A DNA stretch of 64,000 bases, from positions 4,892,001-4,956,000 of the forward strand of contig NZ_CP022655.2 of the NCBI RefSeq assembly GCF_002243345.2, read 5' to 3'. Below, one piece after another: positions 9,267 through 17,597 of this stretch. Under the pieces are notes generated by a model. It did no database searches, was not told where the DNA came from, and worked only from the letters and a program-made list of their open reading frames with translations. The position numbers and the translations under genes are program-made. Position 1 is the first letter of the stretch, and each line of letters starts with the position of its first letter. The DNA comes from Paenibacillus sp. RUD330. Its GTDB lineage: Bacteria; Bacillota; Bacilli; Paenibacillales; Paenibacillaceae.

Positions 9267-12218
9267 TTATCCAAGCCGGAACCTCGACAAGCGGACATCT
9301 CCGCTCGGCAAGAGGGCAAGCGTTCTTCGCTCCATGCCTTCCGGGCTCGCGGGCAGCGTCACCTTTTCCTCCAGATGTGTCCAGGCCTGCGGCCCTCCGG
9401 TGCGGGGCACCGGGCAGCGGCCGACGAGCGGCCCTTCCGGGCCGTCCAGGCGCAGCTCGATCATGCCGGCTCCCGCACCGGCGACGCGAGCCTCGAAGAC
9501 CGCTTCTCCCTCAGGCAGCAGGCAGTCGCGGAACAGCAGCCAGCCGCTCCCGCCGGCAGGTGCCGCGCTGTCGCCGCCTTCCGTGCACGCATCGATGCGG
9601 ATCGATCCGCAATCATCGTAATGAACGGCCGGGGTCCACAGGTTCAAGCTCCGCGGCGGGATCTCTTCCCCGGCGATGTCCAGCTCCGCCATGCAGCGGA
9701 TATCGGCCGAGCTCGCTCCGGCCATCAGCATGCAGCGGCCGCGCTCCAGCGCGAAGCGGCCGCGTGTCACGTCCCACACTTCCAGCTCCCGGCTGTCGAG
9801 CGCGAACGGAACCGTCGCCGTCTCTCCCGGCTGCAGCGCCACTCGCTTGAACCCGGCCAGCTTGCGAAGCGGCCGCTTGACGCGGGAGCCCTCTACCCGG
9901 ACATACAGCTGGACGACCTCGTCCGCTGCCATTTTGCCTGTATTGGCGACCTCAAGCGAGACGAGAGCCGTCTCTCCGGCTGCGACGGCTTCGCGGTCGA
10001 CGGTCAGTCCGCCGTAGCGGAATTCGGAATAGGACAGTCCGTGCCCGAACGGATACAGCACCTCGCCCGGCCAATATTGATACGTGCGGCCCTGCCGGAT
10101 CACATCGTAGTCGAACAGCGGCGGCAGCCCTTCCTCGGAGCGGTACCAGGTCATCGGCAGGCGGCCCGCCGGGCTGTAATCCCCGAACAGCGCTCCCGCC
10201 ACCGCGCTTCCGAGCTCCTGTCCTGCATGGCATACCTGCAGCAGGGAAGGTACGGCCTCCTCCGTCCCTTCCAGCGCGAACGGATAGCTGCTCACGAGCA
10301 CGACTGCCGTCCGCGGATTGGCGGCCGCAACCGCCCGGATAAGAGCTTGCTGCGATTCCGCCAGCGCCAAGCCCGTACGGTCGGCATCCTCCTTGCCCCC
10401 GATGAACGGCTGGTTGCCGACGACGATGACGGCGGCCGATGCAGCCGCCGCTGCCGCTGCAGCCGTCTCCAGACCGCGGCTGACGATCTCGATCGCGAAC
10501 CGCTCCGGCTTGGACGGCTTTTGCCGCCGCCTCATGCGCTCGGCTCTTGCCGCCTCCTCGGCGGCACCGGGATTGGCGGCGTCGGCAGCGTCGAAATTCT
10601 CCGGCCCGTCCTGAGAGACCGGCATCAGCCTGCCTTCGGCAGCCATGCCGACCGGCGTGCCGTTCCAGGTCAGCAGCAGACCGCCTTCTTCTTCCTCCTT
10701 CAGGGAGAATACTTCCTTCACGAACCAGCCGCGTGCCTCTGCAGCCGCAGCTTCCAGCCCCTCTTCCCCTTCCGTGACGAGCAGGCCGCTGGAAAGGGCG
10801 CGAAGAGTGAGATTGCCGCAGCCCCAATCCGTCCGCTCGAAGGTCTCGGCCGACTCGCTGTTCTCTGCATCCGCCGTCAAAGCCCGTGCTTGACCGACAT
10901 AACGGCCGCTCGACAGGCTGCGCAGCCGGACGATGTCGCTACCCGTTTGAAAATCTGCTTCGCCCGCAGAGCCAAGCCGTTCGCGGATGCCCGCCAGCGG
11001 TGTTACCCGGTATGGCGGAGTGCCGCTGTACCAATCGACGAACGCCTCGTCCGCCAGCGGCCCGATGACCGCGATGGAGCCGTCCGCCGGCAGCGGCAGC
11101 AATGGAGTCACGCCCCGGGACCCGCTGCGCGGAAATTCCGGAGCCCCGTCCGGAGCTTCGTTGCGCAGCAGCACGACCGACTCTCTGGCCGCTCTGCGCG
11201 CCAGGGCTGCGTGCTCCGGAGCGCACAGCCGCGATTCCGGCACGTCCGCGTATGGATTTTCCGCATCCCATTCGCCTAGCCGAATCCGCACCGAGAACGT
11301 ATGGACGAGCGCGCGGTCGAGGTCGCCCTCATCCAGCAGCCCTCGATCCAGCGCGTCCCGCACAGCCCGATGCACCGTCTCGGAGTCGTCGGTGATGCTG
11401 TCGATGCCGCTGCGGATGGACTGCGCCACCGCCTCGGCATACGAAGCCAGGAAGCCGTGATCGTTCACGGTTCCAAGCACGTCGCCTGCGTCGCTGACGA
11501 CAAAGCCGTCCATGCCCCACTCGTCCCGAACGATGCCGTTGACGTCCTCGAGCAGATTGCAAGGGATCCCGTTGACGCTGTTGTAAGCCGTCATCATGGA
11601 GACCGCCCCGCCCTCGCGGAACGCCGGCTCGAATGCCTTGAGGTAATACTCCCGCTTGTTGCGGGGATCGATGCTTGCGGAGAAGAAGCCGCGCTCCTTC
11701 TCGTTGTTGTTGGCGTAGAAATGCTTCAGCGTCGCCGCAGCCCGCAGATAGAACGGATCGTCTCCCTGCATGCCCCGCACCAGCGAAGCCGTCAGCTTGC
11801 CCGTCAAATAAGGATCCTCTCCGTAGGCCTCCTCCGTGCGCCCCCAGCGCGGGTCCCGCTCCATGTCGACCGTCGGAGCCCAGATCGTCAAGCCGTTGCG
11901 CTCCGGATCGCGGCCGTAATACACCCTCGCCTCCTCGGAGATGGCCTTTCCGATCTCTTTCATGAGCTCGTCGTTCCAGGTGGCGGCAAGCCCAATCGGC
12001 TGCGGGAACACGGTCGCTTCCCCGAGCCAGGCGATGCCGTGCGCCCCCTCGGTTCCATGTTTGTATTTGGCGATGCCGAGGCGCGGAATCTCTGCCTGAT
12101 ACTGGCTCATCAGCGAGATCTTCTCCTCCAGCGTCAGCAGGGCTACGAGGCTCTTCGCCCGCTCCTTGAGCGGCAGGCCAGGGTTAAGAAAGGGATACGC
12201 GTACGTTCCGGTGCTCAT
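9267..12218 (-). CDS. Glycoside hydrolase family 3 beta-glycosidase (beta-xylosidase or beta-glucosidase)
   Basis: 983 residues. The N-terminal GH3 barrel carries KHFYANN and the nucleophile Asp243 in GFVVSDAGD. The alpha/beta sandwich domain follows (AVIVVGNQPF..., GQELGSAVAGALFGD). The fibronectin III-like domain is near residues 725-800 (GHGLSYSEFRY) and a further beta-rich, CBM-like tail ends the protein. An insertion of about 190 residues sits between the two catalytic domains (about residues 425-590). No signal peptide is seen, so it acts in the cytoplasm on imported oligosaccharides. The start is the ATG about 9 nt after AAGGAG; the in-frame extension of 70 codons upstream has no such site. 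Xylan-type activity is inferred from the neighbours only. Confidence 0.87.
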   Translation of the reverse strand: MSTGTYAYPFLNPGLPLKERAKSLVALLTLEEKISLMSQYQAEIPRLGIAKYKHGTEGAHGIAWLGEATVFPQPIGLAATWNDELMKEIGKAISEEARVYYGRDPERNGLTIWAPTVDMERDPRWGRTEEAYGEDPYLTGKLTASLVRGMQGDDPFYLRAAATLKHFYANNNEKERGFFSASIDPRNKREYYLKAFEPAFREGGAVSMMTAYNSVNGIPCNLLEDVNGIVRDEWGMDGFVVSDAGDVLGTVNDHGFLASYAEAVAQSIRSGIDSITDDSETVHRAVRDALDRGLLDEGDLDRALVHTFSVRIRLGEWDAENPYADVPESRLCAPEHAALARRAARESVVLLRNEAPDGAPEFPRSGSRGVTPLLPLPADGSIAVIGPLADEAFVDWYSGTPPYRVTPLAGIRERLGSAGEADFQTGSDIVRLRSLSSGRYVGQARALTADAENSESAETFERTDWGCGNLTLRALSSGLLVTEGEEGLEAAAAEARGWFVKEVFSLKEEEEGGLLLTWNGTPVGMAAEGRLMPVSQDGPENFDAADAANPGAAEEAARAERMRRRQKPSKPERFAIEIVSRGLETAAAAAAAASAAVIVVGNQPFIGGKEDADRTGLALAESQQALIRAVAAANPRTAVVLVSSYPFALEGTEEAVPSLLQVCHAGQELGSAVAGALFGDYSPAGRLPMTWYRSEEGLPPLFDYDVIRQGRTYQYWPGEVLYPFGHGLSYSEFRYGGLTVDREAVAAGETALVSLEVANTGKMAADEVVQLYVRVEGSRVKRPLRKLAGFKRVALQPGETATVPFALDSRELEVWDVTRGRFALERGRCMLMAGASSADIRCMAELDIAGEEIPPRSLNLWTPAVHYDDCGSIRIDACTEGGDSAAPAGGSGWLLFRDCLLPEGEAVFEARVAGAGAGMIELRLDGPEGPLVGRCPVPRTGGPQAWTHLEEKVTLPASPEGMERRTLALLPSGDVRLSRFRLG

Positions 12219-12331
12219 GGTCGGCAGCTCCTTGTCTCGTCTCGATTTCTCTCTGCCCTTCCCGGGCAAAAGAGGACTGAGACTAGCATAAGGTCGTACG
12301 GCCGCTTCCGGTACCCCGCAAATTGATGGCG

Positions 12332-12436
12332 TTTTCATGTTGAATTTAGTGTCGAGGCGATTGAATGCCTGCCTGCATCCTTGCGCCTTTCCAGTTTCAA
12401 TATTGAATGTCTGCACGGCGGGTTTCATATTGTTTT
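12332..12436. promoter_or_regulatory. Three related AT-rich boxes upstream of the GH3 gene
   Basis: TTTTCATGTTGAAT (12332-12345), TTTCAATATTGAAT (12395-12408, containing the perfect palindrome TTCAATATTGAA) and TTTCATATTGTTTT (12423-12436) lie 115-220 bp before the GH3 start. They could be operators for a local regulator. No promoter could be fixed relative to them. Confidence 0.25.
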
Positions 12437-12475
12437 ATCGATATTAAAAAACATTCTAACCATCTCTTTTTCTCC

Positions 12476-12699
12476 TATCGGACATAGGTTCCGCTATTCC
12501 ATTGATTTTTGGCCTATTTAAACGTTAGCGGACATACGATCCGCTATTTTGTCGTTAATATTCTTATAGCAATAGGATTTTGTGAAATAAGGGATCGTAT
12601 GTCCGATACAGCCGCCGTCATGCGATTTTCGCTGATCGTATGTCCGATACAGCCGCCGTCATGCGATTTTCGCTGAAATAGCGGATCGTATGTCCGACT
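12476..12699. repeat. Dispersed phased inverted-repeat element, copy A
   Basis: Two forward copies of a motif with core CGGACATACGWTCCGYTATT (12476-12498 and 12526-12549) are followed by three inverted copies (12585-12608, 12634-12649 shortened, and 12676-12699). The forward copies are 50 bp apart and the last two inverted copies are also 50 bp apart. The same arrangement recurs at 31389-31570 and 39724-39906. It lies between the divergent GH3 and SRPBCC genes and encodes nothing evident. Confidence 0.85.
12593..12674 (+). repeat. Two tandem 41-bp copies within element A
   Basis: The 41-bp unit starting GATCGTATGTCCGATACAGC occurs exactly twice (12593-12633 and 12634-12674). It duplicates one inverted motif of element A, which explains why this element has three inverted copies and the other two have two. 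Confidence 0.9.
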
Positions 12700-12701
12700 A
12701 G

Positions 12702-12805
12702 CGGTTCAATTCGCAGTTCGATCAGCTATTCAATCGTCATTTCAACCGTCAGTTCAACCGTCAGGTTCAATCTTCAGTTCAATCTTCAGTCCGATCGGCA
12801 GTTCG
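12702..12805 (+). repeat. Degenerate 12-bp tandem repeat
   Basis: About eight imperfect units of TTCAACCGTCAG (variants TTCAATCTTCAG, TTCGATCAGCTA) follow element A directly. No coding role is visible. Confidence 0.7.
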
Positions 12806-12809
12806 ATAG

Positions 12810-12995
12810 CGCTTCATTAGCGTTCCTATCGGCAGCCCGCTGAAAGGCAAAGTGAAGGAACTCGACATCAATGCGTACAAAATGGGACGGGTTCCAACCA
12901 GCTGGCTCCGCCTCTTGCAGCCTTTCATAGCGATCGAGAAGAAACCACATCCACAATACCGTGGTATAACTAAAATCAGATATGTACTTTCATAA
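12810..12995 (+). pseudogene. Open remnant of an unidentified gene (3' end)
   Basis: An open frame of 61 codons after a TAG, without a start or ribosome binding site, reads RFISVPIGSPLKGKV and continues to the end KIRYVLS. It looks like the C-terminal end of a normal soluble protein, not random sequence. The upstream part is replaced by the tandem repeat. I do not recognise the family, and it may be chance. Confidence 0.3.
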
Positions 12996-13018
12996 TTTAA
13001 ACCTTAAAGGGGACGAGT

Positions 13019-13450
13019 ATGATGGCAAATATCGAGCACTTGCAGACGGTGAACGTTCCGGCTTCAACGGTATATGAAGCTTTGACCACGGCAAAAGGAC
13101 TTTCAGAAATATGGACAAATGAACTGATCGTCAATGATCAGATCGGTGGGATAAATGAGTTCCTATTCGGCGGAAAAGGCATAACGAAGATGCGGGTTGA
13201 TGAGCTTGTTCCCGATAAAAAGATTTTGTGGACATGCGTAGATTCAGATCCGGAATGGATAGGTACGGTTATTTCTTTTGACATGGAGGAAAAAAACGGG
13301 AGAACTTCAATCCTTTTTCGGCAGATGAATTGGAAGGAAGTGACCTCGTTTTATCGTTTATGCAATTATAACTGGGCTATTTTTTTGTACAGCCTCAAAC
13401 AGTACTGCGAAGAAGGCGAGGGTCTTCCGTATCAAAAAAGGAAGTTTTAG
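13019..13450 (+). CDS. SRPBCC/AHSA1-family protein
   Basis: 143 residues of the START-like SRPBCC fold: VPASTVYEALTTAKGLSEIWT at the start, a GG-containing beta segment, and the closing helix (WAIFLYSLKQYCEEGEG). Members bind small hydrophobic ligands; some are Hsp90-activator-like (AHSA1). The start ATG follows AAAGGGG at about 6 nt. The gene is less GC-rich than its neighbours and adjoins repeats and a gene remnant, which may hint at recent acquisition. The ligand is unknown. Confidence 0.8.
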   Translation: MMANIEHLQTVNVPASTVYEALTTAKGLSEIWTNELIVNDQIGGINEFLFGGKGITKMRVDELVPDKKILWTCVDSDPEWIGTVISFDMEEKNGRTSILFRQMNWKEVTSFYRLCNYNWAIFLYSLKQYCEEGEGLPYQKRKF

Positions 13451-13516
13451 ATCGCATATTGAAAACGCGGACGGGCCGACTGAACACATGATCCCGACAA
13501 CTTCCATTCATGTGAA

Positions 13517-13553
13517 AATCCCTGCTCTCCTTGAAAGAGCAGGGATTGCTTGT
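13517..13553 (+). terminator. Terminator after the SRPBCC gene
   Basis: The stem AATCCCTGCTCT (13517-13528) / AGAGCAGGGATT (13536-13547) is followed by a T-rich GCTTGTT. Confidence 0.65.
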
Positions 13554-13686
13554 TCAGAAGCGATCCAAAGCTTAATCGTATCCGAAAGACCCGTCAAATC
13601 AGAGAAAGGATCCTTTACTGCCCATTACAGCCCGCATTAGCACTGTTGCCCGCTGTAAGTAATTGATCCATTTGATCCATTATTCA

Positions 13687-14985
13687 TCAAGAAGTCTTTG
13701 GCGAACTAAGGCGGCGGCCGAGCTCGAGTGCTTTCAGCGCTTCGCCGGCATACCCGTTCTCCTCCAGCGGTTGGGCGATATACTTGAAATCGTCGGCCGA
13801 GACGGCATACCGTTCCAATCCTTCATCAAGAATCTTCTGGTACTCCTCCCATGCCGCATCGATCCCGCCGGACAAGGCGATGCCGGTCAAATGATGGGCC
13901 AGATTGCGCTGGACTTCGCCGGTCCCCTCACCTAGCAGCAGGTCCAGAATGCCTTTCATCAGCACCTTGAGACCGACATAATCGTCGTTCATCATGAGGG
14001 TGACGCCGAAGCCTGCCTCCGGCAAGAGCACCAGATAACTGCGGAAGCCGGTATCTTGTCCGGTATGGGATACGGCTCTGCGTCCGCGGTACGAGCCCGT
14101 GAACCAGCCGAGGGCGATTCCATCCATCCAATCTCCATAGCCTATGTCGGCCCGGGTGGTCCACATCTCCCCTTGGCTGCCTTCCTCAAGCAGCCTCTTT
14201 CCCTCTGCCGCCTGCTCCGGCTTCAGATAAGCCAGCATGAGCCGGCAGCTGTCCACCGCGTTCATATACAAGGTCGAGCTCGGTCCATGCGCCCTGTGAT
14301 AAGGAAAAACAAGGCTTTTCTGAGGTCCGTAGCGTCCTTCGGGAGCTCCGAGAATATGCGGTGCCGCCAGCTGTGCCGACGGCACCTCCGCCAGTAGGAA
14401 CGTGCTTTCTTCCATCCCCGCAGGCCGCAGCACATGCTCCTGCATGTACGCTTCGAAGGACATTCCGCTGACCTTGGCGATGACGTCTCCCAGCAGCTCG
14501 AAACCGATATTGCTGTATGCATGCTCCTCCCCGGGATTCCGGTCCAGGCTGCGTGCGGCGAGGCCGCGGATATACCGCTCCAGACTGCCCTCGTCATCCT
14601 CCGGCCGGTCCCACTGGAAGTCGTCCTCGTCGGGCATTCCGGAGGTATGGCTGAGCAGGTCGCGGATCGTCGCCTCGCGCTCCCGGCCGTCGGCAAGCTT
14701 GAAGTAAGGGACGTAGTCGCTCGCGGGAGCGTCCAGATTCAATCGGCCTTGCTCCGCCAGCTGCATGACGGCCGTAGCCACCAGGGGCTTGGATACCGAT
14801 GCCAGGTGAAAAAGAGTGTGCTCGTCCACGGGCTCGCCCGTACCGGCATCGCGGACTCCGTATCCGCGGGTAAAAACTCCATCTGCGGCAACGATGCCCA
14901 CCGCAAGGCCGGGCAGCGGCTCCTGTGCCGCGAAGCCGGCCAGCAAAGCGTCCAGGCGCTCCATGTCGAAATCATTTCGGCTCAT
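13687..14985 (-). CDS. Serine hydrolase, class C beta-lactamase-like family
   Basis: 432 residues. The catalytic SxxK motif is SVSK (about residues 64-67, in HLASVSKPLVATA). The Tyr motif is YSN (in HAYSNIGFELLG, near residue 157) and the third motif is HTG (near residue 305). No signal peptide is present, so a cytoplasmic esterase or peptidase is more likely than an antibiotic-degrading enzyme. A C-terminal extension of about 70 residues follows the hydrolase fold. The start ATG has GGGAGG 7 nt upstream. The gene stands alone. Confidence 0.85.
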   Translation of the reverse strand: MSRNDFDMERLDALLAGFAAQEPLPGLAVGIVAADGVFTRGYGVRDAGTGEPVDEHTLFHLASVSKPLVATAVMQLAEQGRLNLDAPASDYVPYFKLADGREREATIRDLLSHTSGMPDEDDFQWDRPEDDEGSLERYIRGLAARSLDRNPGEEHAYSNIGFELLGDVIAKVSGMSFEAYMQEHVLRPAGMEESTFLLAEVPSAQLAAPHILGAPEGRYGPQKSLVFPYHRAHGPSSTLYMNAVDSCRLMLAYLKPEQAAEGKRLLEEGSQGEMWTTRADIGYGDWMDGIALGWFTGSYRGRRAVSHTGQDTGFRSYLVLLPEAGFGVTLMMNDDYVGLKVLMKGILDLLLGEGTGEVQRNLAHHLTGIALSGGIDAAWEEYQKILDEGLERYAVSADDFKYIAQPLEENGYAGEALKALELGRRLSSPKTS

Positions 14986-15279
14986 GATGAATCCTCCCGT
15001 TCATATTCGGTTTTATTGAGAGTCAGGAACATCGATGAGTCATGCCAATGGATTCACGCCCTTCCGTATTGGCTTCATTTTATACGGATTCCGGCCGCGA
15101 TGGCGGGTAGAAAACAGGTAGAGAATGGATTGCGGCAATCCGGTTCGCGGCTGACTGGTTTGAGGTTGGCTGGTTCGCGGCTGGGATTTCCGAATGCCTC
15201 GGATCGTTATCCAACAGCCGACGCCGCGCGAGCCCCTAGCCCGGCTGCAGGTGCAATTCGCCTTTATTTGTTCTCGCCC

Positions 15280-15309
15280 TTGATAAAAATGACCCAAATA
15301 GGCTATGCT
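15280..15309 (+). promoter_or_regulatory. Promoter of the rsgA leader
   Basis: TTGATA (15280-15285), an 18-bp spacer and TATGCT (15304-15309). Transcription would start near 15316, some 20 nt before the leader ORF's ribosome binding site and about 330 nt before rsgA. Confidence 0.55.
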
Positions 15310-15346
15310 AAAGCCACTTATTTTCAACAGAGGAGGCCGATGTCAA

Positions 15347-15418
15347 ATGACGACTGCATACGCGACTTACACGCTGATTGTCCCGACGCCGGTCCCTGAC
15401 GGAGCAAGCCGATTCTGA
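15347..15418 (+). CDS. Leader peptide upstream of rsgA-like gene
   Basis: A 23-codon ORF starting at an ATG 10 nt after AGGAGG (15331-15336) and encoding MTTAYATYTLIVPTPVP followed by DGASRF. A second frame from the ATG at 15340, only 3 nt after the AGGAGG, would give 20 residues. The ORF ends just before a run of stem-loops including two T-tailed terminators. The Pro-containing stretch PTPVP could pause a ribosome. The layout resembles ribosome-mediated attenuation of translation-related and resistance genes, but the peptide's role is inference. Confidence 0.5.
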   Translation: MTTAYATYTLIVPTPVPDGASRF

Positions 15419-15424
15419 TCCGCA

Positions 15425-15454
15425 GCCCGCTTCTGCCATGACGGCAGAGGCGGG
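15425..15454 (+). promoter_or_regulatory. Stem-loop in rsgA leader RNA, possible anti-terminator partner
   Basis: GCCCGC..CTGCC (from 15425) pairs with CGGCAG..GCGGGC (to 15454). CCGCAG at 15420-15425 could alternatively pair with CTGCGG (15491-15496) of the first terminator, so two exclusive folds are possible. Confidence 0.35.
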
Positions 15455-15469
15455 CGTCGATCGTCGGCG

Positions 15470-15503
15470 CCGCAGGAGACCATTGGTCTCCTGCGGTTTT
15501 TTT
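15470..15503 (+). terminator. First terminator in the rsgA leader
   Basis: A perfect 12-bp stem CCGCAGGAGACC / GGTCTCCTGCGG with a 3-nt loop is followed by seven T. It lies 52 nt after the leader ORF stop and 146 nt before the rsgA start. Confidence 0.85.
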
Positions 15504-15583
15504 ATGCCCGCGGGATCCAGAGATCGCGGGCCTGCTATAGGCCCGCATGCCATCTTGGCCCGCGGTGCCATGCCTGACAAGGC

Positions 15584-15617
15584 AAGCCCGCATGTTCGCT
15601 GCGGGCTTTTTGCTTTT
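15584..15617 (+). terminator. Second terminator in the rsgA leader
   Basis: AAGCCCGCA (15584-15592) pairs with TGCGGGCTT (15600-15608), followed by TTTTGCTTTTT. It lies about 32 nt before the first TTG start of rsgA. Further GCCCGC repeats between the two terminators can form additional stems. Confidence 0.7.
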
Positions 15618-15624
15618 TCCATCC

Positions 15625-15741
15625 AACCCACGAAAAGAGGAACCCGCCTTGACCTTGAATACAAACGAGCCTGACGAGATGAACAACCGGAATGAAACCT
15701 GGACAGAAACGGACCCTAACCCACGAAAAGAGGAATCTGAT
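15625..15741 (+). repeat. 93-bp direct duplication at the rsgA translation start
   Basis: AACCCACGAAAAGAGGAA occurs at 15625 and again at 15718, 93 bp (31 codons) apart, each time followed by a TTG candidate start. The encoded N-terminus repeats the pattern NPRKEE. The copies have diverged beyond the first part. Confidence 0.75.
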
Positions 15742-16914
15742 TTGAACCTGAAACCAAGTGAATGGAATGAACCAACCGAAACGAATGATCCGGTTGAAGG
15801 CCATGGGCTCCGCAGCTACGGCTGGAACGGCTCCTGGCAGGAACGGCTGGAGGCGGCTCGAATGCAGACAGGCATCGCCGGCCTGGAGCCCGCCCGCATC
15901 GTCGCCCAGTTCTCCCACCTATACCGGCTGGCCGCCGAATCCGGCGAGCATCTGGCTGAAGTGACCGGGCGCTATTCGTTCGACGCTTCCCGCAAGACCG
16001 ACTACCCCGCGGTCGGCGACTGGGTGCTGGCCTCCGTGCCGAAGCCCGGCGACAGCTCCCGCGCCAGCATCCATGCCCTGCTCGAGCGGAGCTCCGCGCT
16101 GATCCGCAAGGAAGCCGGGCAGGTGCAGGACGGACAGGTCGTCGCAGCCAACATGGACTATCTGTTCCTCACGACGGCGATGAACCACGACTTCAATCTG
16201 CGCCGCATCGAGCGGTATCTGGTGGCGGCCTGGGAAAGCGGCTCGACGCCGGTCGTCCTGCTCACCAAGGCCGATCTCGCCGACGATCCCGATGATCTGG
16301 TGCGGCAGGTCGAGGACGCCGCTCCCGGCGTGCCGGTCCACGCCGTCAGCGCGCAGGAGAATGAGGGCCTGGAACAGCTCCGGCCGTACATGCGGCCGGG
16401 AGCGACAATCGCAGTTGCCGGCTCCTCCGGCGTCGGCAAGTCCACGCTGCTCAACTGGCTCGCCGGAAGCGAGGAGCAGCGCGTGCAGGGCGTCAGAGGC
16501 GGAGACGACCGGGGACGGCATACGACGACTCACCGAGAGCTGTTCCGGCTCCCCGGCGGCGCGCTGCTGATGGATACCCCCGGCATGCGCGAGCTGCAGC
16601 TGTGGGACAGCGAAGGCTCTCCCGACGGCCATGCAGGCGCCTTCTCCGATATCGAGGAGCTTGCCTCCCGCTGCCGCTACACCGACTGCACCCATAGCAA
16701 GCGCGAGCAGGGGTGCGCCGTGAAGTCGGCGCTTGCCGACGGCACGCTGGATGCCGGACGGTATGAAAACTATTTGAAAACTGGACGCGAGCTCGCCCGT
16801 GTCGCCCGCAAGGAGCAGTCCGCCGCGCGCAAGACGATCACGCCCGCCGAGAACCGGCTGCGCAACAAGCAGGAGCGCCGCAGCGCCAAGAAAGCGACCA
16901 GCGAATGGGATTGA
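15649..16914 (+). CDS. rsgA: Ribosome small-subunit GTPase RsgA (YjeQ/YloQ family)
   Basis: 421 residues from a TTG 9 nt after AGAGGA; a second TTG at 15742 has a similar site and would give 390. The order is an acidic N-terminal extension, an OB-like domain, then a circularly permuted GTPase. That GTPase has G4 TKAD, G1 GSSGVGKST (about residues 258-266), G3 DTPG and the zinc knuckle CRYTDCTHSKREQGC. RsgA assists late 30S maturation. The usual length is about 290-360 residues, so this is long at both ends, with a Lys/Arg-rich tail. It stands outside the usual prpC-prkC-rsgA operon and behind an attenuator-like leader, so it is likely a second, regulated paralogue. Confidence 0.87.
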   Translation: MTLNTNEPDEMNNRNETWTETDPNPRKEESDLNLKPSEWNEPTETNDPVEGHGLRSYGWNGSWQERLEAARMQTGIAGLEPARIVAQFSHLYRLAAESGEHLAEVTGRYSFDASRKTDYPAVGDWVLASVPKPGDSSRASIHALLERSSALIRKEAGQVQDGQVVAANMDYLFLTTAMNHDFNLRRIERYLVAAWESGSTPVVLLTKADLADDPDDLVRQVEDAAPGVPVHAVSAQENEGLEQLRPYMRPGATIAVAGSSGVGKSTLLNWLAGSEEQRVQGVRGGDDRGRHTTTHRELFRLPGGALLMDTPGMRELQLWDSEGSPDGHAGAFSDIEELASRCRYTDCTHSKREQGCAVKSALADGTLDAGRYENYLKTGRELARVARKEQSAARKTITPAENRLRNKQERRSAKKATSEWD

Positions 16915-17213
16915 CCGGCGCCAAGGGAGGAATGACGCTGTCGTACTTACTTTCGCCAAATGAAGCGCATGACGCCGAGCGCTGGCTCTCGCCAAAAGTA
17001 CACCATTGACGCTGCTGTCGGCCTCGCGCCCAGCAACGCCTTCTTCGCCGTGAGGCTCTTCGTCCGGCCTGCCTCGATTTGGAGCATAGCGATCCGTAAG
17101 AAACGGTCCCCCCGATGTCGTGGTATTCTGATCGTACTTGCCTCATGAAGCTCGGCGCCGATGAAGCCGAAGCAACTGCAGGCAGGAATATGAAAGCACG
17201 CGGAGGGAATGTC

Positions 17214-17597
17214 TTGAAAATCTCCCATATACGCCTGTTCGTGCCCAGTGTCCGGGACAGCTTTTTGTTCTACCGGGACATTCTGGGTCTCCAGGTGCTA
17301 CACGGCACCGAAGATACCCCTTATGCCGAGTTCCTCACGGGGGACATCCGCCTCGCGCTGGAACCGCCGCTCACCGGCGACGGGCTGGCGGCGATGGACC
17401 GCACGCATGAATTTTGCGCGAGCGACCGGATGGCCGTCATCCTCAAGGTGGACGATGTCGACGCGGCATACAGAGAGCTGAGGGACAAGAAGATCGAGTT
17501 TGTCAAAGAGCCGCATGACACCCCCGAATGGGGACATCGGGTCGCTTACCTCCGCGATCCGGCCGGCAATTTGATCGAGCTGAACGCAGGGCTCTGA
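17214..17597 (+). CDS. VOC-family (glyoxalase/bleomycin-resistance-like) protein
   Basis: 127 residues from a TTG 6 nt after GGAGGG. It has the two beta-alpha-beta-beta-beta modules of the VOC fold: ISHIRLFVPSVRDSFLFYRDILG at the start and the closing YLRDPAGNLIELNAG with the metal-ligand Glu. The family includes glyoxalases, dioxygenases and drug-binding proteins; nothing here decides between them. An upstream in-frame ATG at 17190 has a weaker site. The 300 bp before it show no other gene. Confidence 0.82.
   Translation: MKISHIRLFVPSVRDSFLFYRDILGLQVLHGTEDTPYAEFLTGDIRLALEPPLTGDGLAAMDRTHEFCASDRMAVILKVDDVDAAYRELRDKKIEFVKEPHDTPEWGHRVAYLRDPAGNLIELNAGL

Noticed and set aside
9267-12428. A 70-codon N-terminal extension of the GH3 protein
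   Set aside because: No ribosome binding site at 12428, while the inner ATG at 12218 has AAGGAG at a good distance.
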